This document shows, piece by piece, positions 21,645-30,474 of a DNA stretch of 40,094 bases. Positions within the stretch are counted from its first letter, which is position 1; each line of letters starts with the position of its first letter. The stretch comes from Streptomyces sp. MBT53 (GTDB lineage Bacteria; Actinomycetota; Actinomycetes; Streptomycetales; Streptomycetaceae): the NCBI RefSeq assembly GCF_016654115.1, contig NZ_JAEQAZ010000073.1, positions 1-40,094 of the forward strand, in the 5' to 3' direction. Position numbers and translations under genes: made by a program. The notes under the pieces were generated by a model that had not been told where the DNA came from, made no database searches, and saw nothing but the letters and a program-made list of their open reading frames with translations.

Positions 21645-23312
21645 ATGTCGCCACCCCTCGCCACACCCGACTTCCGGCTGCTCTTCGACTCCTCGCTCTC
21701 TCCGCTGCTGGTGCTCAGCCCCGACTTCACCATCGTCGAGGTCAACCGCGCGTATCTCGCGGCCACCCGTACGGAACGCACGATCGTCGGGCAGCGCATC
21801 TTCGACGTCTTCCCCGACAACCCGGACGACCCCTCCGCCGACGGCGTCGCCAATCTGCGCCGCTCACTGGAGTCGGTGGTGGCCACGGGCCGCAAGGACA
21901 CCATGGCCCTGCAGCGCTACGACATCCCGACCGGCGAGGCGGGCGGCTTCGCCGAGCGGTACTGGAGTCCCGTCAACTCCCCCGTCCTGGACGCCGAAGG
22001 ACGGGTCACGCACATCATCCACCGGGTCGAGGACGTCACGGACTTCGTGCACTTGCGCCGGGTCGGCCGGGAGCAGGAACGGGCCGCCGCCGAGGCGCAG
22101 ATGCGGGCCGAGGGCATGGAGATCGACCTGTTCGTACGGGCCCGGGAGATCCGCGAGGTCAACGAGCAGCTGAGCCGCGCCAACGCCGAACTGGACGCGG
22201 CAGGACAGCAGTTGAGGGAGGAGCAGCGGGCCAAGGACCGGTTCATCGCCACGCTCTCGCACGAACTGCGCAACCCGCTCGCCGCCGCCTGCGCGGCCGT
22301 GGAACTGCTCGCACTCGACCTGCCCGACAGCGGCCGTCCCGCACTGTCGGTCCTGGAACGGCAGTTGGGCACGCTGGTGCGGATGAGCAACGATCTCCTC
22401 GACGGGACACGGGCGTTGACCGGCCGTCTTGAGCTGGTGTCCGAGCGGGTCGACGTACGGTCCGTGGTCGAGGGCGCCTGCGCCGACATCCGGAGCCTGT
22501 TCGGACATGAGGAACGCACCCTTCAACTGACCTTGCCGGACACACCCGTTGTGGTCGACGGGGACCGCCTCCGGCTGGCACAGGTACTGACGAACCTGCT
22601 GTCCAACGCGCTCAAGTACACCCCGCCAGGCGGCCGTACGGAGGTCCGGCTCACGGTCGAGGACGAACAGGCCCGGCTGACCGTGCGGGACGACGGCATA
22701 GGCTTCCAACCCGCCCAGGCCGAAGACCTGTTCGGGGTCTTCGTGCGAGCGGCCCCGGCGGGCCCGAACACACCCGAGGGACTCGGCCTGGGACTCGCGG
22801 TCGCGCGCACGGTGGTCGAACTGCACGGCGGCCGCATCGGCGCACACAGTGAAGGGCCGGGCAGGGGTGCGACGTTCACGGTGCTCCTGCCACGCGCCGA
22901 CGACAAGACTCCGGAACCGGTACGGCCGTCCGCGCCCCCTCGCTCGCGACGCCGACTGGCCATCCTGATCGTGGAGGACAACGCCGACCTCGCCGCGACC
23001 TACCGCACCCTCCTGGAACGCCAGGGCCACCACGTCACCGCCGTCCACACCGGCACCGACGCGCTCACCGCGACCGAGTCCGACGTCTTCGACGTGGTCC
23101 TGTGCGACCTGGGCCTGCCCGACACCGACGGCTACACGGTGGCCCGTACGGTACGGTCCCGGCCGCACGGTGACCGGCCGCGCCTGATCGCGGTCTCCGG
23201 CTTCAGCCGGGGCACCGACCGCTCGCTGTCCCGGACGGCGGGCTTCGACGCCCATCTCGCCAAGCCGCTCCCGCTGACGGATCTGCTCGACCTGCTGGAG
23301 CGCCTGGAGTAG
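21645..23312 (+). CDS. Hybrid sensor histidine kinase (PAS-HisKA-HATPase-REC)
   Basis: Encodes 555 residues, cytosolic, with no membrane segment. Order: PAS at about 8-130 (SPLLVLSPDFTIVEVNRAYLAAT ... YWSPVNSPVLDAEGRVTHIIHRVEDVT); a coiled coil at 140-200; HisKA with H206 in FIATLSHELRNPLAAA; HATPase_c with the N box NLLSNALKYTPPGG, G1 VRDDGIGF and G2 GLGLGLAVARTVVELHGG; then a linker and a receiver domain with D488 (VVLCDLGLPDTDGY) and Lys in HLAKPLP. The PAS probably senses a soluble ligand or redox state. The C-terminal receiver makes it a hybrid kinase, so phosphate may pass within the protein or go to the coupled regulator; no histidine phosphotransfer protein is nearby. The ATG at 21645 is preceded by GAGAG. 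Confidence 0.93.
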   Translation: MSPPLATPDFRLLFDSSLSPLLVLSPDFTIVEVNRAYLAATRTERTIVGQRIFDVFPDNPDDPSADGVANLRRSLESVVATGRKDTMALQRYDIPTGEAGGFAERYWSPVNSPVLDAEGRVTHIIHRVEDVTDFVHLRRVGREQERAAAEAQMRAEGMEIDLFVRAREIREVNEQLSRANAELDAAGQQLREEQRAKDRFIATLSHELRNPLAAACAAVELLALDLPDSGRPALSVLERQLGTLVRMSNDLLDGTRALTGRLELVSERVDVRSVVEGACADIRSLFGHEERTLQLTLPDTPVVVDGDRLRLAQVLTNLLSNALKYTPPGGRTEVRLTVEDEQARLTVRDDGIGFQPAQAEDLFGVFVRAAPAGPNTPEGLGLGLAVARTVVELHGGRIGAHSEGPGRGATFTVLLPRADDKTPEPVRPSAPPRSRRRLAILIVEDNADLAATYRTLLERQGHHVTAVHTGTDALTATESDVFDVVLCDLGLPDTDGYTVARTVRSRPHGDRPRLIAVSGFSRGTDRSLSRTAGFDAHLAKPLPLTDLLDLLERLE

Positions 23313-23389
23313 CGAGGCGTCTTCCCCCTTCACCCTGTCTGTGCTTGCCTGGGGAGCCGTTTTCCGGTGCCCGGGGCGGGAGTCGCCGT

Positions 23390-24292
23390 ATGCGGAAGCC
23401 GTGGTTGGTGGGTGTGCTGCTGGCCGGAGTGCTGCTCGGCGCGTGCACGGACCCGGCGTCCGGACCCGAGGTCGCTCCGCCGACCCCTTCGGTACCGACC
23501 GCCACCCACCGACAGGCCCCAGCGGCCCCGGTGAAGTCGGCGCCCGGCGTGCTGTATCTCGGGGACTCCCTCGCGATGGAGAGCCAGCGGGTGCTCGGGC
23601 GGGAACTCCGCGGCACGCTCGGCGCGACGTACACGAGTGCCCCGTACTCGGGGACCACACTGTGCGACTACCTGGAGGGCACCGGGGCGCGTTCCCTGGT
23701 GCCGGACGGCGACAAGGCGGCGGCGCTGGTGCGCGCGCTGCACCCGGACTTCGTGGTCCTGCAGTTCTGGGGCAACGCGTGGGGCTACACGCCCTGCATG
23801 GACGGGATCACCTACGACGCCGACCGGCAGACGTATCTACGGCGGTACGCCTCCGACATAGGGAGGCTCACCGCACAGATCGCCGCAGCCGGGGGCGCCC
23901 AACGGCCCACGATCGTCTGGGTGTTGCAGGGGCCGGACCCGATCACCCCCGAGCGCGTCCGGGCGGTGAACGCGCTCTACGGGACATCGGTCAGGTCCAC
24001 GGGCGACATCGTCGCCGACGCCGGCAAGGCCGTGAGCCCCGCCGGCGCCCGCTACAGGTGGACCCAATACCTCCCGTGCACCGCCTACGAGCGCGCCCAC
24101 CCCGACTACTGCACCCAACCCGGCAACGGCCGTACGACCCTCCACCGGGACGACGACTACCTGCACTTCTGCCTGGCACCGACGACCTCGACGCCGAGAC
24201 CGTGTCCGGTCCGCTCCCCCGGCATCCTGCGCATGGCCAGGGAGATCACCCGCGTGATCGGCGCCCGAGCTCCGTCTCGATCAGGCGGTTGA
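23390..24292 (+). CDS. SGNH-hydrolase-type lipoprotein
   Basis: Encodes 300 residues from ATG 23390, with a GGGCGGGAG ribosome binding site. The N-terminus is a lipoprotein signal (RKPWLVGVLLAGVLLGAC, lipobox LGAC), followed by a Pro/Thr/Ala-rich linker. The hydrolase domain starts with block I VLYLGDSLAMES (nucleophile Ser), a block III-like FWGNAWG, and block V DDDYLHFC with the Asp-x-x-His pair. Several conserved cysteines (LCDYL, TPCMDG, LPCTAY, DYCTQ) suggest disulphides outside the membrane. SGNH enzymes deacylate polysaccharides or hydrolyse esters; the substrate is not evident. The 3' end overlaps the convergent TetR gene by 47 bp. Confidence 0.85.
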   Translation: MRKPWLVGVLLAGVLLGACTDPASGPEVAPPTPSVPTATHRQAPAAPVKSAPGVLYLGDSLAMESQRVLGRELRGTLGATYTSAPYSGTTLCDYLEGTGARSLVPDGDKAAALVRALHPDFVVLQFWGNAWGYTPCMDGITYDADRQTYLRRYASDIGRLTAQIAAAGGAQRPTIVWVLQGPDPITPERVRAVNALYGTSVRSTGDIVADAGKAVSPAGARYRWTQYLPCTAYERAHPDYCTQPGNGRTTLHRDDDYLHFCLAPTTSTPRPCPVRSPGILRMAREITRVIGARAPSRSGG

Positions 24293-24911
24293 GGTGGCGG
24301 CGGGCGTCCTCGGTGCTCAACGGGGGTGCCTGGCGCAGCCGTTGCAGGGCCAGGCCGTCGGCGAGGGCGGCGAAGCGGACCGTGAAGCCGTCGAGGTCGT
24401 CGGAGCGGAACTCGCCGTCGGCGACGCCCCGTTCGGCCAGCGCGCGGATCTGCTGGTGCCAACTCTCGTAGCGTCGGGCCTGCCCGCTGCTGAAGGCCTC
24501 GTCGGTGCCCTGTTCGCCCGCGTTCCAGTAGTCGAACCACATCCGCCAGTGCCGGTCGGTGTCCTCGGTGAACAGCGCGTCGACCAGCAGCCGCAGCGCC
24601 TCCGCCCCGCTGGTCGCCTGCTCGGCGGCCTCGTTCAACTCGGCGTAGTAGCGCTCGATGTGCAGCACCATCGCCTCGGAGAGGATCTCCTGCACACTGC
24701 CGAAGTGGTACGTGACGGTACCGACGGAGACCCCGGCGGCGGCGGCCACGTCCCGCACGCCGACCGAGGCGTAACCGCGTTCCGCTATCAGCGGGACGGC
24801 CGCTTCGACGATCAGCCGACGCCGCACCTCGGTGGGCTGCCGGGTGCGGTCGGCGGCTGCGACGGCACGGCGCGGTGCCCTGGCGGCCTGCGGGGGCTTG
24901 GCGGCCGTCAT
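24246..24911 (-). CDS. TetR-family regulator of the peptide transport/hydrolase operon
   Basis: Encodes 221 residues from ATG 24911, which overlaps the hydrolase TGA (ATGA); an ATG at 24941 is less likely. A basic, disordered N-terminus precedes the HTH: RRRLIVEAAVPLIAERGYASVGVRDVAAAAGVSVGTVTYHFGSVQEILSEAM. The C-terminal domain (RMWFDYWNAGEQGTDEA, DGFTVRFAALADGLALQRL) is of the BetI/TetR_C type. As the last coupled gene of the six-gene operon starting at 32058, it probably represses the operon through the TGAACGA-type repeats at 32077-32130, with a transported compound as inducer. This assignment is by position only. Confidence 0.9.
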   Translation of the reverse strand: MTAAKPPQAARAPRRAVAAADRTRQPTEVRRRLIVEAAVPLIAERGYASVGVRDVAAAAGVSVGTVTYHFGSVQEILSEAMVLHIERYYAELNEAAEQATSGAEALRLLVDALFTEDTDRHWRMWFDYWNAGEQGTDEAFSSGQARRYESWHQQIRALAERGVADGEFRSDDLDGFTVRFAALADGLALQRLRQAPPLSTEDARRHLNRLIETELGRRSRG

Positions 24912-26914
24912 CCCGACGTCCTCGGGGTGGTGCGGTGCCATGCGCGCTTGGCCACTGTCTCTCCGTTCGCCCGTGCTTCGACGCGACTGTCCATGACGAA
25001 GTCCGCGGCCGTGGCGCGCAGCTCCGTCCGCGCCATGATCTCAGCGTCGTAGTCGTCCCCGCGCCGCAACCGGATCCGCCACTCCGACACGGCGTGCGCG
25101 GACAGCGGGTCGTCACTCCGGATGCGGTACGTCTCCCGCGCGCTCTCCTCGTAGCGCAGCCCGTCCGGGTACGTCCGCGAACCCCCGTAGTTGGGGTCGA
25201 CCTCCAGCGTCCACTCCCCCTTGGCCACATCGTGCGTGACCAGCCGCTCGGGCGTCGGCTCGGCGGGCCGGTCGTAGGTCACGTCGAGCGGGACCGCCTG
25301 CTCGGGCTCCTCGAAGCGGATCGACGGCTCCGATCCCCTTCCGCGCACGGGCAGTTGTACGAAGCTCTCGGCCGGCAGGACCCTCAACTCCCCGCGCTCG
25401 CCGTGCGGCCACACCCACGGCCAGTAGGTGTCGGAGACGGCGACCCGGATCCGGTGGCCGGGCGGGATCGCGTACCCGATGCCGGTCAGCTCGAACTCGA
25501 CGTCCTCGTACGTCCCCGGTGTCCACTCGACGGCCCGGTCACGGCCTTGCCTGCTCAGCAGGTTGAGCACGCCACGGGTGACGAGCGTGGACGAGCCGTC
25601 CGGGGCCACATCGCACAGCCGGGCGACGACATGGGCGCGCGGGGCGGCACTGTCGAGACGGAGCCGGACGCGCGGACGGCCGAGGATCTCGACTCGCTCG
25701 GTGAGCGGCTCGGAGTCGAAGCAGACCGAACGGCCGTCCTCCTCCCGCTGGTCCGGCGGCAGGTCGCTCGCGTTCCCGAAGGGGAAGAAGCGCCCGGCGT
25801 CGAGACCGGTGTGCTGCGGCGAGCGCACGGGGACGGGGTCAGTGCTCGTGCCGAGGGGCCGTGTGTCCCAACTGACCGTCGGGCTGGGCCACTTGGTGTC
25901 CCCCACCCAACGGCCCGGCAGTACGTCGTACGACGTCGCCGGCGGGACCGGGTCGGTGATCCAGGCCCGCAGCAAGGGCTCCTCCATCACGCCCGTGTCG
26001 ATGCCCTTGAGGTGCTGGTCCCACCAGCGCAGGGTCTCCTGGAGGAAGCCGATCGCGGGGCCCGGCGGCAGACCGCGGTCGGGGTACTGGTGCGACCAGG
26101 GGCCGACGATCCCCCGGACGCGGTCGCCGGGCAGGTGCTCGACGAGGCGCAGGACGGTGTCCCGGTACGGGTCGTTCCAGCCGCCGACCGCGAGGACGGC
26201 CGCGTCGATCGCGGTGTAGTCCTCGCAGACGCTGCCGTGCTTCCAGTAGTCGTCGCGCTGTTGGTGGTCGAGCCAGGTGTGCAGGAAGGGTTCGAGGGCG
26301 TCGAGGCGTTCGCGCCACATGGGCAGCCAGCGGTCCGCGCCGACGCTCGCCGGGTCCGGCGGGCGGGCGGCGAAGGCGAGCATGGTGCCGGCCCAGGCGA
26401 GCATGTCGATGCCGAGGACGGCGCCGCCCGTGTAGTGGACGTCGTTGTCGTAGCGGTCGTCGGTCGAACAGACGGTGACGATCGCCTTCAGCGGCTCGGG
26501 CGCGAGGGCGGCGATCTGGAGGGAGTTGAAGCCGCCCCAGGAGATGCCGAACATCCCGACCTTGCCGGTGCACCAGGGTTGCCCGGCAAGCCAGTTGACG
26601 ACGTCGACACCGTCGGCGAGCTCCTGGGCGTCGTACTCGTCGCCGGGCATGCCCTCGCTGTCACCGTGCCCACGGATGTCGACGCGGACGGAGGCGTAAC
26701 CGTGTCCGGCGTACCAGGGATGGCGCTGCGCATCCCGGGGCGCGGTCCAGTCGCTCTTGCGGTAGGGGAGGTATTCGAGCAGCGCGGGCACGGGATCCGA
26801 CTCGGCGTCATCGGGCCGCCAGATGCGGGCGTGCAGCCGGGTCCTTCCGTCCCGGGTGGGGATCCAGACGTCCTCGCGGACGACCCGGCGCTCGAACTGT
26901 TCGCGGTACTTCAC
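24908..26914 (-). CDS. CocE/NonD (PepX-like) serine hydrolase
   Basis: Encodes 668 residues from GTG 26914 with AAGGAA upstream; the GTG overlaps the previous TGA. The alpha/beta-hydrolase domain has nucleophile S125 in MFGISWGGFN, acid D248 in AVGGWNDPYRD and H275 in VGPWSHQYP. HGYASVRVDIRGHGDSEG is the typical region before the nucleophile. The C-terminal beta-sandwich (about 400-668: RPRVRLRLDSAAPRAHVVARLCDV ... GYAIPPGHRIRVAVSDTYWP) is that of PepX_C. Members include cocaine esterase, glutaryl acylase and X-prolyl dipeptidyl peptidase. No signal peptide is seen, so it should act inside the cell on something imported by the coupled ABC system, perhaps a peptide, acylated amide or ester. 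Confidence 0.92.
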   Translation of the reverse strand: MKYREQFERRVVREDVWIPTRDGRTRLHARIWRPDDAESDPVPALLEYLPYRKSDWTAPRDAQRHPWYAGHGYASVRVDIRGHGDSEGMPGDEYDAQELADGVDVVNWLAGQPWCTGKVGMFGISWGGFNSLQIAALAPEPLKAIVTVCSTDDRYDNDVHYTGGAVLGIDMLAWAGTMLAFAARPPDPASVGADRWLPMWRERLDALEPFLHTWLDHQQRDDYWKHGSVCEDYTAIDAAVLAVGGWNDPYRDTVLRLVEHLPGDRVRGIVGPWSHQYPDRGLPPGPAIGFLQETLRWWDQHLKGIDTGVMEEPLLRAWITDPVPPATSYDVLPGRWVGDTKWPSPTVSWDTRPLGTSTDPVPVRSPQHTGLDAGRFFPFGNASDLPPDQREEDGRSVCFDSEPLTERVEILGRPRVRLRLDSAAPRAHVVARLCDVAPDGSSTLVTRGVLNLLSRQGRDRAVEWTPGTYEDVEFELTGIGYAIPPGHRIRVAVSDTYWPWVWPHGERGELRVLPAESFVQLPVRGRGSEPSIRFEEPEQAVPLDVTYDRPAEPTPERLVTHDVAKGEWTLEVDPNYGGSRTYPDGLRYEESARETYRIRSDDPLSAHAVSEWRIRLRRGDDYDAEIMARTELRATAADFVMDSRVEARANGETVAKRAWHRTTPRTSG

Positions 26915-28641
26915 AGAATTCCTTCTGCCACAGGGGCGTTGAGGGGGCGCCAGCGCCGGACGCGGTGGCCGTCGTCGGCGTGGTCGGTCCAGATGTCGTC
27001 GCCGTCCGCCGCGTCGGCCCAGTCGGCGGTGTCGTCGACGTAGGGCTGGGCGTCGGGGTCGGGTTCGAGGGCGGCGGCCATGAGTTGGCGGGTGTAGGGG
27101 TGTTGGGGGTCGGCGAACACGGCTTCCGTGGGGCCCTCTTCGACGACGACTCCGTGGCGCAGTACGACAACCCGGTCCGCGATGCCTCGTACGACGGCCA
27201 GGTCGTGGCTGATGAACAGGCAGGCGAGGTCGCGCTCACGACGGAGGTCGTCGAGGAGGCGGAGTACGTCCGCCTGGACCGACACGTCCAGGGCGGTGGT
27301 GATCTCGTCGGCGATCAACACATCAGGCTCGCCCGCCAACGCCCTTGCGATACCGATGCGTTGACGCTGACCGCCGGAGAGCTGCGCGGGGAGGCGGTCG
27401 GCGAGGGCCGGGTCGAGCCGTACGTCGGCGATGAGTCGGCGGGTCCGCTCTGCTGCCTCCGTGCGGTCGGTCGCCGTGCCGAAGAAGCGCAGGGGGTGGC
27501 GGACCGCGTCGCCAACGGAGCGGCGGGGGTTGAGCGAGGTGTCAGCGTTCTGGAAGACGAGTTGCACCCGGCGGCGCAGGGAGAGCGGCCGCTGCTGTGC
27601 CGGTCGGGCCAGGTCACCGTCTTCGTGCCGCATCGTGCCGCCGGAGGGGGTGCGCAGTCCGGCCAGGGCCCACGCGAGGGTGGACTTGCCGCTGCCCGAC
27701 TCCCCTACGAGGGCGAGGACTTCGCCGCGCCGGACGTCGAAGGAGACGCCGTGCACGGCACGCGTACTGCCGTAGTCGATGGTGACGTCCTGCGCGGACA
27801 CGGCCACCGGGGCGTCGGCGGGCACCTCGGCCTTCGGCCTGACCTCCCGCTCCCCCGCCTCGCCGACGACCGCGAGACCGGCATCGTCGAGGCGCGGCAC
27901 ACTCGCCAACAGGCGCCTGGTGTACGGGTCTTGGGGCCGGGCGAACAGCTGTCGCGTGGGCGCCGATTCGACCACCCGGCCCGAGCGCAGGACGGTCACC
28001 TCGTCGGCCATGTGCGCGACGACTCCGAGGTCGTGGCTCACCAGTACGGCCGCCAGGCCGAGTTCGTCGCTCAGGGCGGCGATCAGGTCGAGGACGCTGC
28101 GCTGGGTGACGACGTCCAGACCGGTCGTCGGCTCGTCGAGGACCAGGACCTTGGGGCGGGCCGCGATGGCCATGGCGATGGCCACACGCTGCTGCTGGCC
28201 GCCGGAGAGTTCGTGCGGATAGCGCCGGGCCAGGTCGGCGGGATGCGGCAGGCGGACCTGTTCGAGGAGTTCCTCGACGGGGACCTCGCCGCCGGCCTCC
28301 GCGATCTGGCGTCCGATACGCATGGAGGGGGTGAGGGCGTGGCCGGCGTTCTGGCCGACCATCGCGACCGTGCCGCCGCGCAGCCGCCGCAACTCCCGTG
28401 CGGGCAGGGCGAATACATCGGCGCCGGACACCTCCACCGATCCCCCGGTGATCCGGGAGCCGTGCCGCAGATGTCCGAGCAGGGTCGCGGCGACGGTCGA
28501 CTTGCCGCTGCCGGATTCTCCGACGAGCGCGTGCGTCTGGCCCTCGGCGACTTCCAACGACACCTGGTGCACGACGGGTACGTCCCGACCGCCCGAACGA
28601 TAGGCCACGGACAGGGAGTTGACGGAAACGATGGAGGCCAT
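26911..28641 (-). CDS. Fused dipeptide/oligopeptide ABC transporter ATPase (DppD-DppF type)
   Basis: Encodes 576 residues from ATG 28641 (TGATG overlap with the permease stop). Two complete nucleotide-binding domains lie in tandem. NBD1 has Walker A GESGSGKS (41-48), signature LSGGQQQRV and Walker B VLVLDEPTTGLD. NBD2 begins near residue 300 with Walker A GESGSGKS, signature LSGGQRQRI and Walker B VLIADEITTALD. Each is followed by the oligopeptide-type C-terminal motif (PQDPYTRRLLASVP; PQHPYTRQLMAAAL). The fused arrangement replaces separate DppD and DppF subunits and powers the DppB/DppC channel. The final 45 residues are acidic and probably disordered. Confidence 0.95.
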   Translation of the reverse strand: MASIVSVNSLSVAYRSGGRDVPVVHQVSLEVAEGQTHALVGESGSGKSTVAATLLGHLRHGSRITGGSVEVSGADVFALPARELRRLRGGTVAMVGQNAGHALTPSMRIGRQIAEAGGEVPVEELLEQVRLPHPADLARRYPHELSGGQQQRVAIAMAIAARPKVLVLDEPTTGLDVVTQRSVLDLIAALSDELGLAAVLVSHDLGVVAHMADEVTVLRSGRVVESAPTRQLFARPQDPYTRRLLASVPRLDDAGLAVVGEAGEREVRPKAEVPADAPVAVSAQDVTIDYGSTRAVHGVSFDVRRGEVLALVGESGSGKSTLAWALAGLRTPSGGTMRHEDGDLARPAQQRPLSLRRRVQLVFQNADTSLNPRRSVGDAVRHPLRFFGTATDRTEAAERTRRLIADVRLDPALADRLPAQLSGGQRQRIGIARALAGEPDVLIADEITTALDVSVQADVLRLLDDLRRERDLACLFISHDLAVVRGIADRVVVLRHGVVVEEGPTEAVFADPQHPYTRQLMAAALEPDPDAQPYVDDTADWADAADGDDIWTDHADDGHRVRRWRPLNAPVAEGIL

Positions 28642-29519
28642 CAGGAGCCCTCCCTGATCCGGTCGACGCCCCACGCCTTGGACAGGCCGTCGGCCGCGAG
28701 GTTGAGCCCCACCACGAGGGTGGCCAGGGCGATGATGGGAGCGAGGCTCGCCATCGGGACGACGGTGATGGCGGTGCGGTTCTCGGCAACCATCAGGCCC
28801 CAGTCCGGAGTTGGCGGGTCGGCGCCGAAGCCGAGGAACGACAGCGAGGAGATCAGCAGCACGACCCAGGAGGCCCGCATCGCGAACTCCACGCACACCA
28901 CGTCCGTGATGTTCGGCAGGATCTCCCGGCGCAGGATCGACCAGGTGCTCTCGCCTCTGGCGCGGGCCGCGGTCACGTAGTCGGCGGGGACGACCGCGAG
29001 GGCGGCGCCGCGCACGACGCGGACGACCTGCGGGACGTAGACGATGGCGACGGCGAGGACGATGACCGCCGGGCCGGTGCCGAGGGCGGTGACCACGACG
29101 AGCAGGGCGAGGATCGACGGGACGGAGAGGACCGCGTCCAGGATTCGGCCCAGTACGTCGTCGAACCAGCCGCCGCGCAGGGCCGCCGCGCAGCCGATGA
29201 CCGTGCCGAGGGCGACGGTGAGGAGGGTGGCGGCGACGGAGACGCCTAGGGCGTACCGGCCGCCGTAGAGGACGCGGGCGAGGACGTCGCGGCCGTACTG
29301 GTCGGTCCCGGCCCAGTGGCTCCAACTGGAGCCGAGCAGCGCGTGGTTGGCGTCGTTGGCGATGGGGTCGTAGGAGGTGAGGAGCGGGGCCAGCAGGGCG
29401 ATCAGGACGTGTACGGCGACGATCGCGAGGCCGACGAGTGCCGTGCGGGAGGTGCTCAGGGTGCGCCAGGCGCGGGTGCCGCGTGCGGTCAGGGTCGGGG
29501 CGGTGGCGAGCGTGGTCAT
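28641..29519 (-). CDS. DppC-type ABC transporter permease
   Basis: Encodes 292 residues from ATG 29519, overlapping the DppB-type stop (ATGA). About six membrane helices are present. The N-terminal OppC-type start (RTALVGLAIVAVHVLIALLAPLLTSYDP) leads to HWAGTDQYGRDVLARVLYGGRYALGVS, the sequence that opens DppC/OppC proteins. The cytoplasmic EAA loop is DYVTAARARGESTWSILRREILPN. It pairs with the DppB-type protein to form the translocation path for peptides or nickel-type ligands; specificity comes from the binding protein. No anomalies seen. Confidence 0.94.
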   Translation of the reverse strand: MTTLATAPTLTARGTRAWRTLSTSRTALVGLAIVAVHVLIALLAPLLTSYDPIANDANHALLGSSWSHWAGTDQYGRDVLARVLYGGRYALGVSVAATLLTVALGTVIGCAAALRGGWFDDVLGRILDAVLSVPSILALLVVVTALGTGPAVIVLAVAIVYVPQVVRVVRGAALAVVPADYVTAARARGESTWSILRREILPNITDVVCVEFAMRASWVVLLISSLSFLGFGADPPTPDWGLMVAENRTAITVVPMASLAPIIALATLVVGLNLAADGLSKAWGVDRIREGS

Positions 29520-30472
29520 CGGGTCCTCCCTCGGGTGCGGAGCCTGGGGTTGAGGGCCATGGTGGCCAGGTCGGCGGCGAGGTTGCAGACGACGTAGACG
29601 ACCGCGCTGATCAGGGCGACGGCCTGGATGGTGGGCAGGTCGCGGTTCTGCACGGAGGAGAGCATCAGCTTGCCGATGCCCGGGTAGTTGAAGACGTTCT
29701 CGACGACCGCGACCCCGCCGACCAGCCAGGCCACGTTGAGCGCGATGACGTGCAGGGTGGGCAGCAGGGCGCTCGGCAGGGCGTGCCGGGTGACGACCCG
29801 CCAGGTGGAGAGGCCCTTGAGGCGGGCGGTGGTGACGTACTCGGTGGCCATCACGTCGATGACCGAGGTGCGGGCCATGCGGACGATGTAGGCGGCCATC
29901 ACCACGGCGAGGGCGAGGGCGGGAAGCCATACGGCGGGCAGGAGTTGACCGACCGATGCGTCCGGGCCGTAGAGGACGACCGCCGGGAACCACGGGAGGG
30001 CGACCGAGAAGCACAGGACCAGGACGGTGGCCACGACGAACTCGGGGACGCTCATGCCGACGAGGCTGACGGTGGAGATCAGGTGGTCGGGCCAGCGGTC
30101 GCGGTACAGGCCCGCGAGGATGCCGAGGACGATCGAGCCGGTGACCGCGAAGAGGACGGTGACGAGGGCGATCAGGGCGGAGTTGCCCAGGTACATGGAC
30201 ACTTCGCCGCCAACTGCCTTGCCGGAGACAAGAGATGTGCCGAAGTCGCCGTGCAGCGCGCCGCCCACCCAGTCGAAGTACCGCTCCCAGGCGGGCTGGT
30301 CGAGCTTGAGCTTGGTGCGCAGGGCGGCCACCGCGTCCGGGGTCGCGTCCTTGCCGAGGATCTGCGTCGCTACGTCGCCGGGCAGGGCCTGGACGGCGAG
30401 GAAGACGAGGACGGAGGAGAGGAAGAGGGTGCCAACTGCCGCCGCGATACGGCGGGTTATGAAGGAGAGCAT
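29516..30472 (-). CDS. DppB-type ABC transporter permease
   Basis: Encodes 318 residues from ATG 30472, two nucleotides after the binding-protein stop. The N-terminal signature LSFITRRIAAAVGTLFLSSVLVFLAVQALPGDVA is typical for DppB/OppB, followed by the periplasmic loop with HGDFGTSLVSGK. The EAA loop reads EYVTTARLKGLSTWRVVTRHALPSAL, and the helix before the end contains VVENVFNYPGIGKLM, also characteristic. Six helices are predicted. It forms the channel with the DppC-type protein encoded next. Confidence 0.94.
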   Translation of the reverse strand: MLSFITRRIAAAVGTLFLSSVLVFLAVQALPGDVATQILGKDATPDAVAALRTKLKLDQPAWERYFDWVGGALHGDFGTSLVSGKAVGGEVSMYLGNSALIALVTVLFAVTGSIVLGILAGLYRDRWPDHLISTVSLVGMSVPEFVVATVLVLCFSVALPWFPAVVLYGPDASVGQLLPAVWLPALALAVVMAAYIVRMARTSVIDVMATEYVTTARLKGLSTWRVVTRHALPSALLPTLHVIALNVAWLVGGVAVVENVFNYPGIGKLMLSSVQNRDLPTIQAVALISAVVYVVCNLAADLATMALNPRLRTRGRTR

Positions 30473-30474
30473 GG

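Noticed and set aside
26911..29325. A single 804-codon ATPase reading into the permease region
   Set aside because: The first 228 codons are an alternative frame of the DppC gene; ATG 28641 begins exactly before the ATPase fold and overlaps the permease stop.
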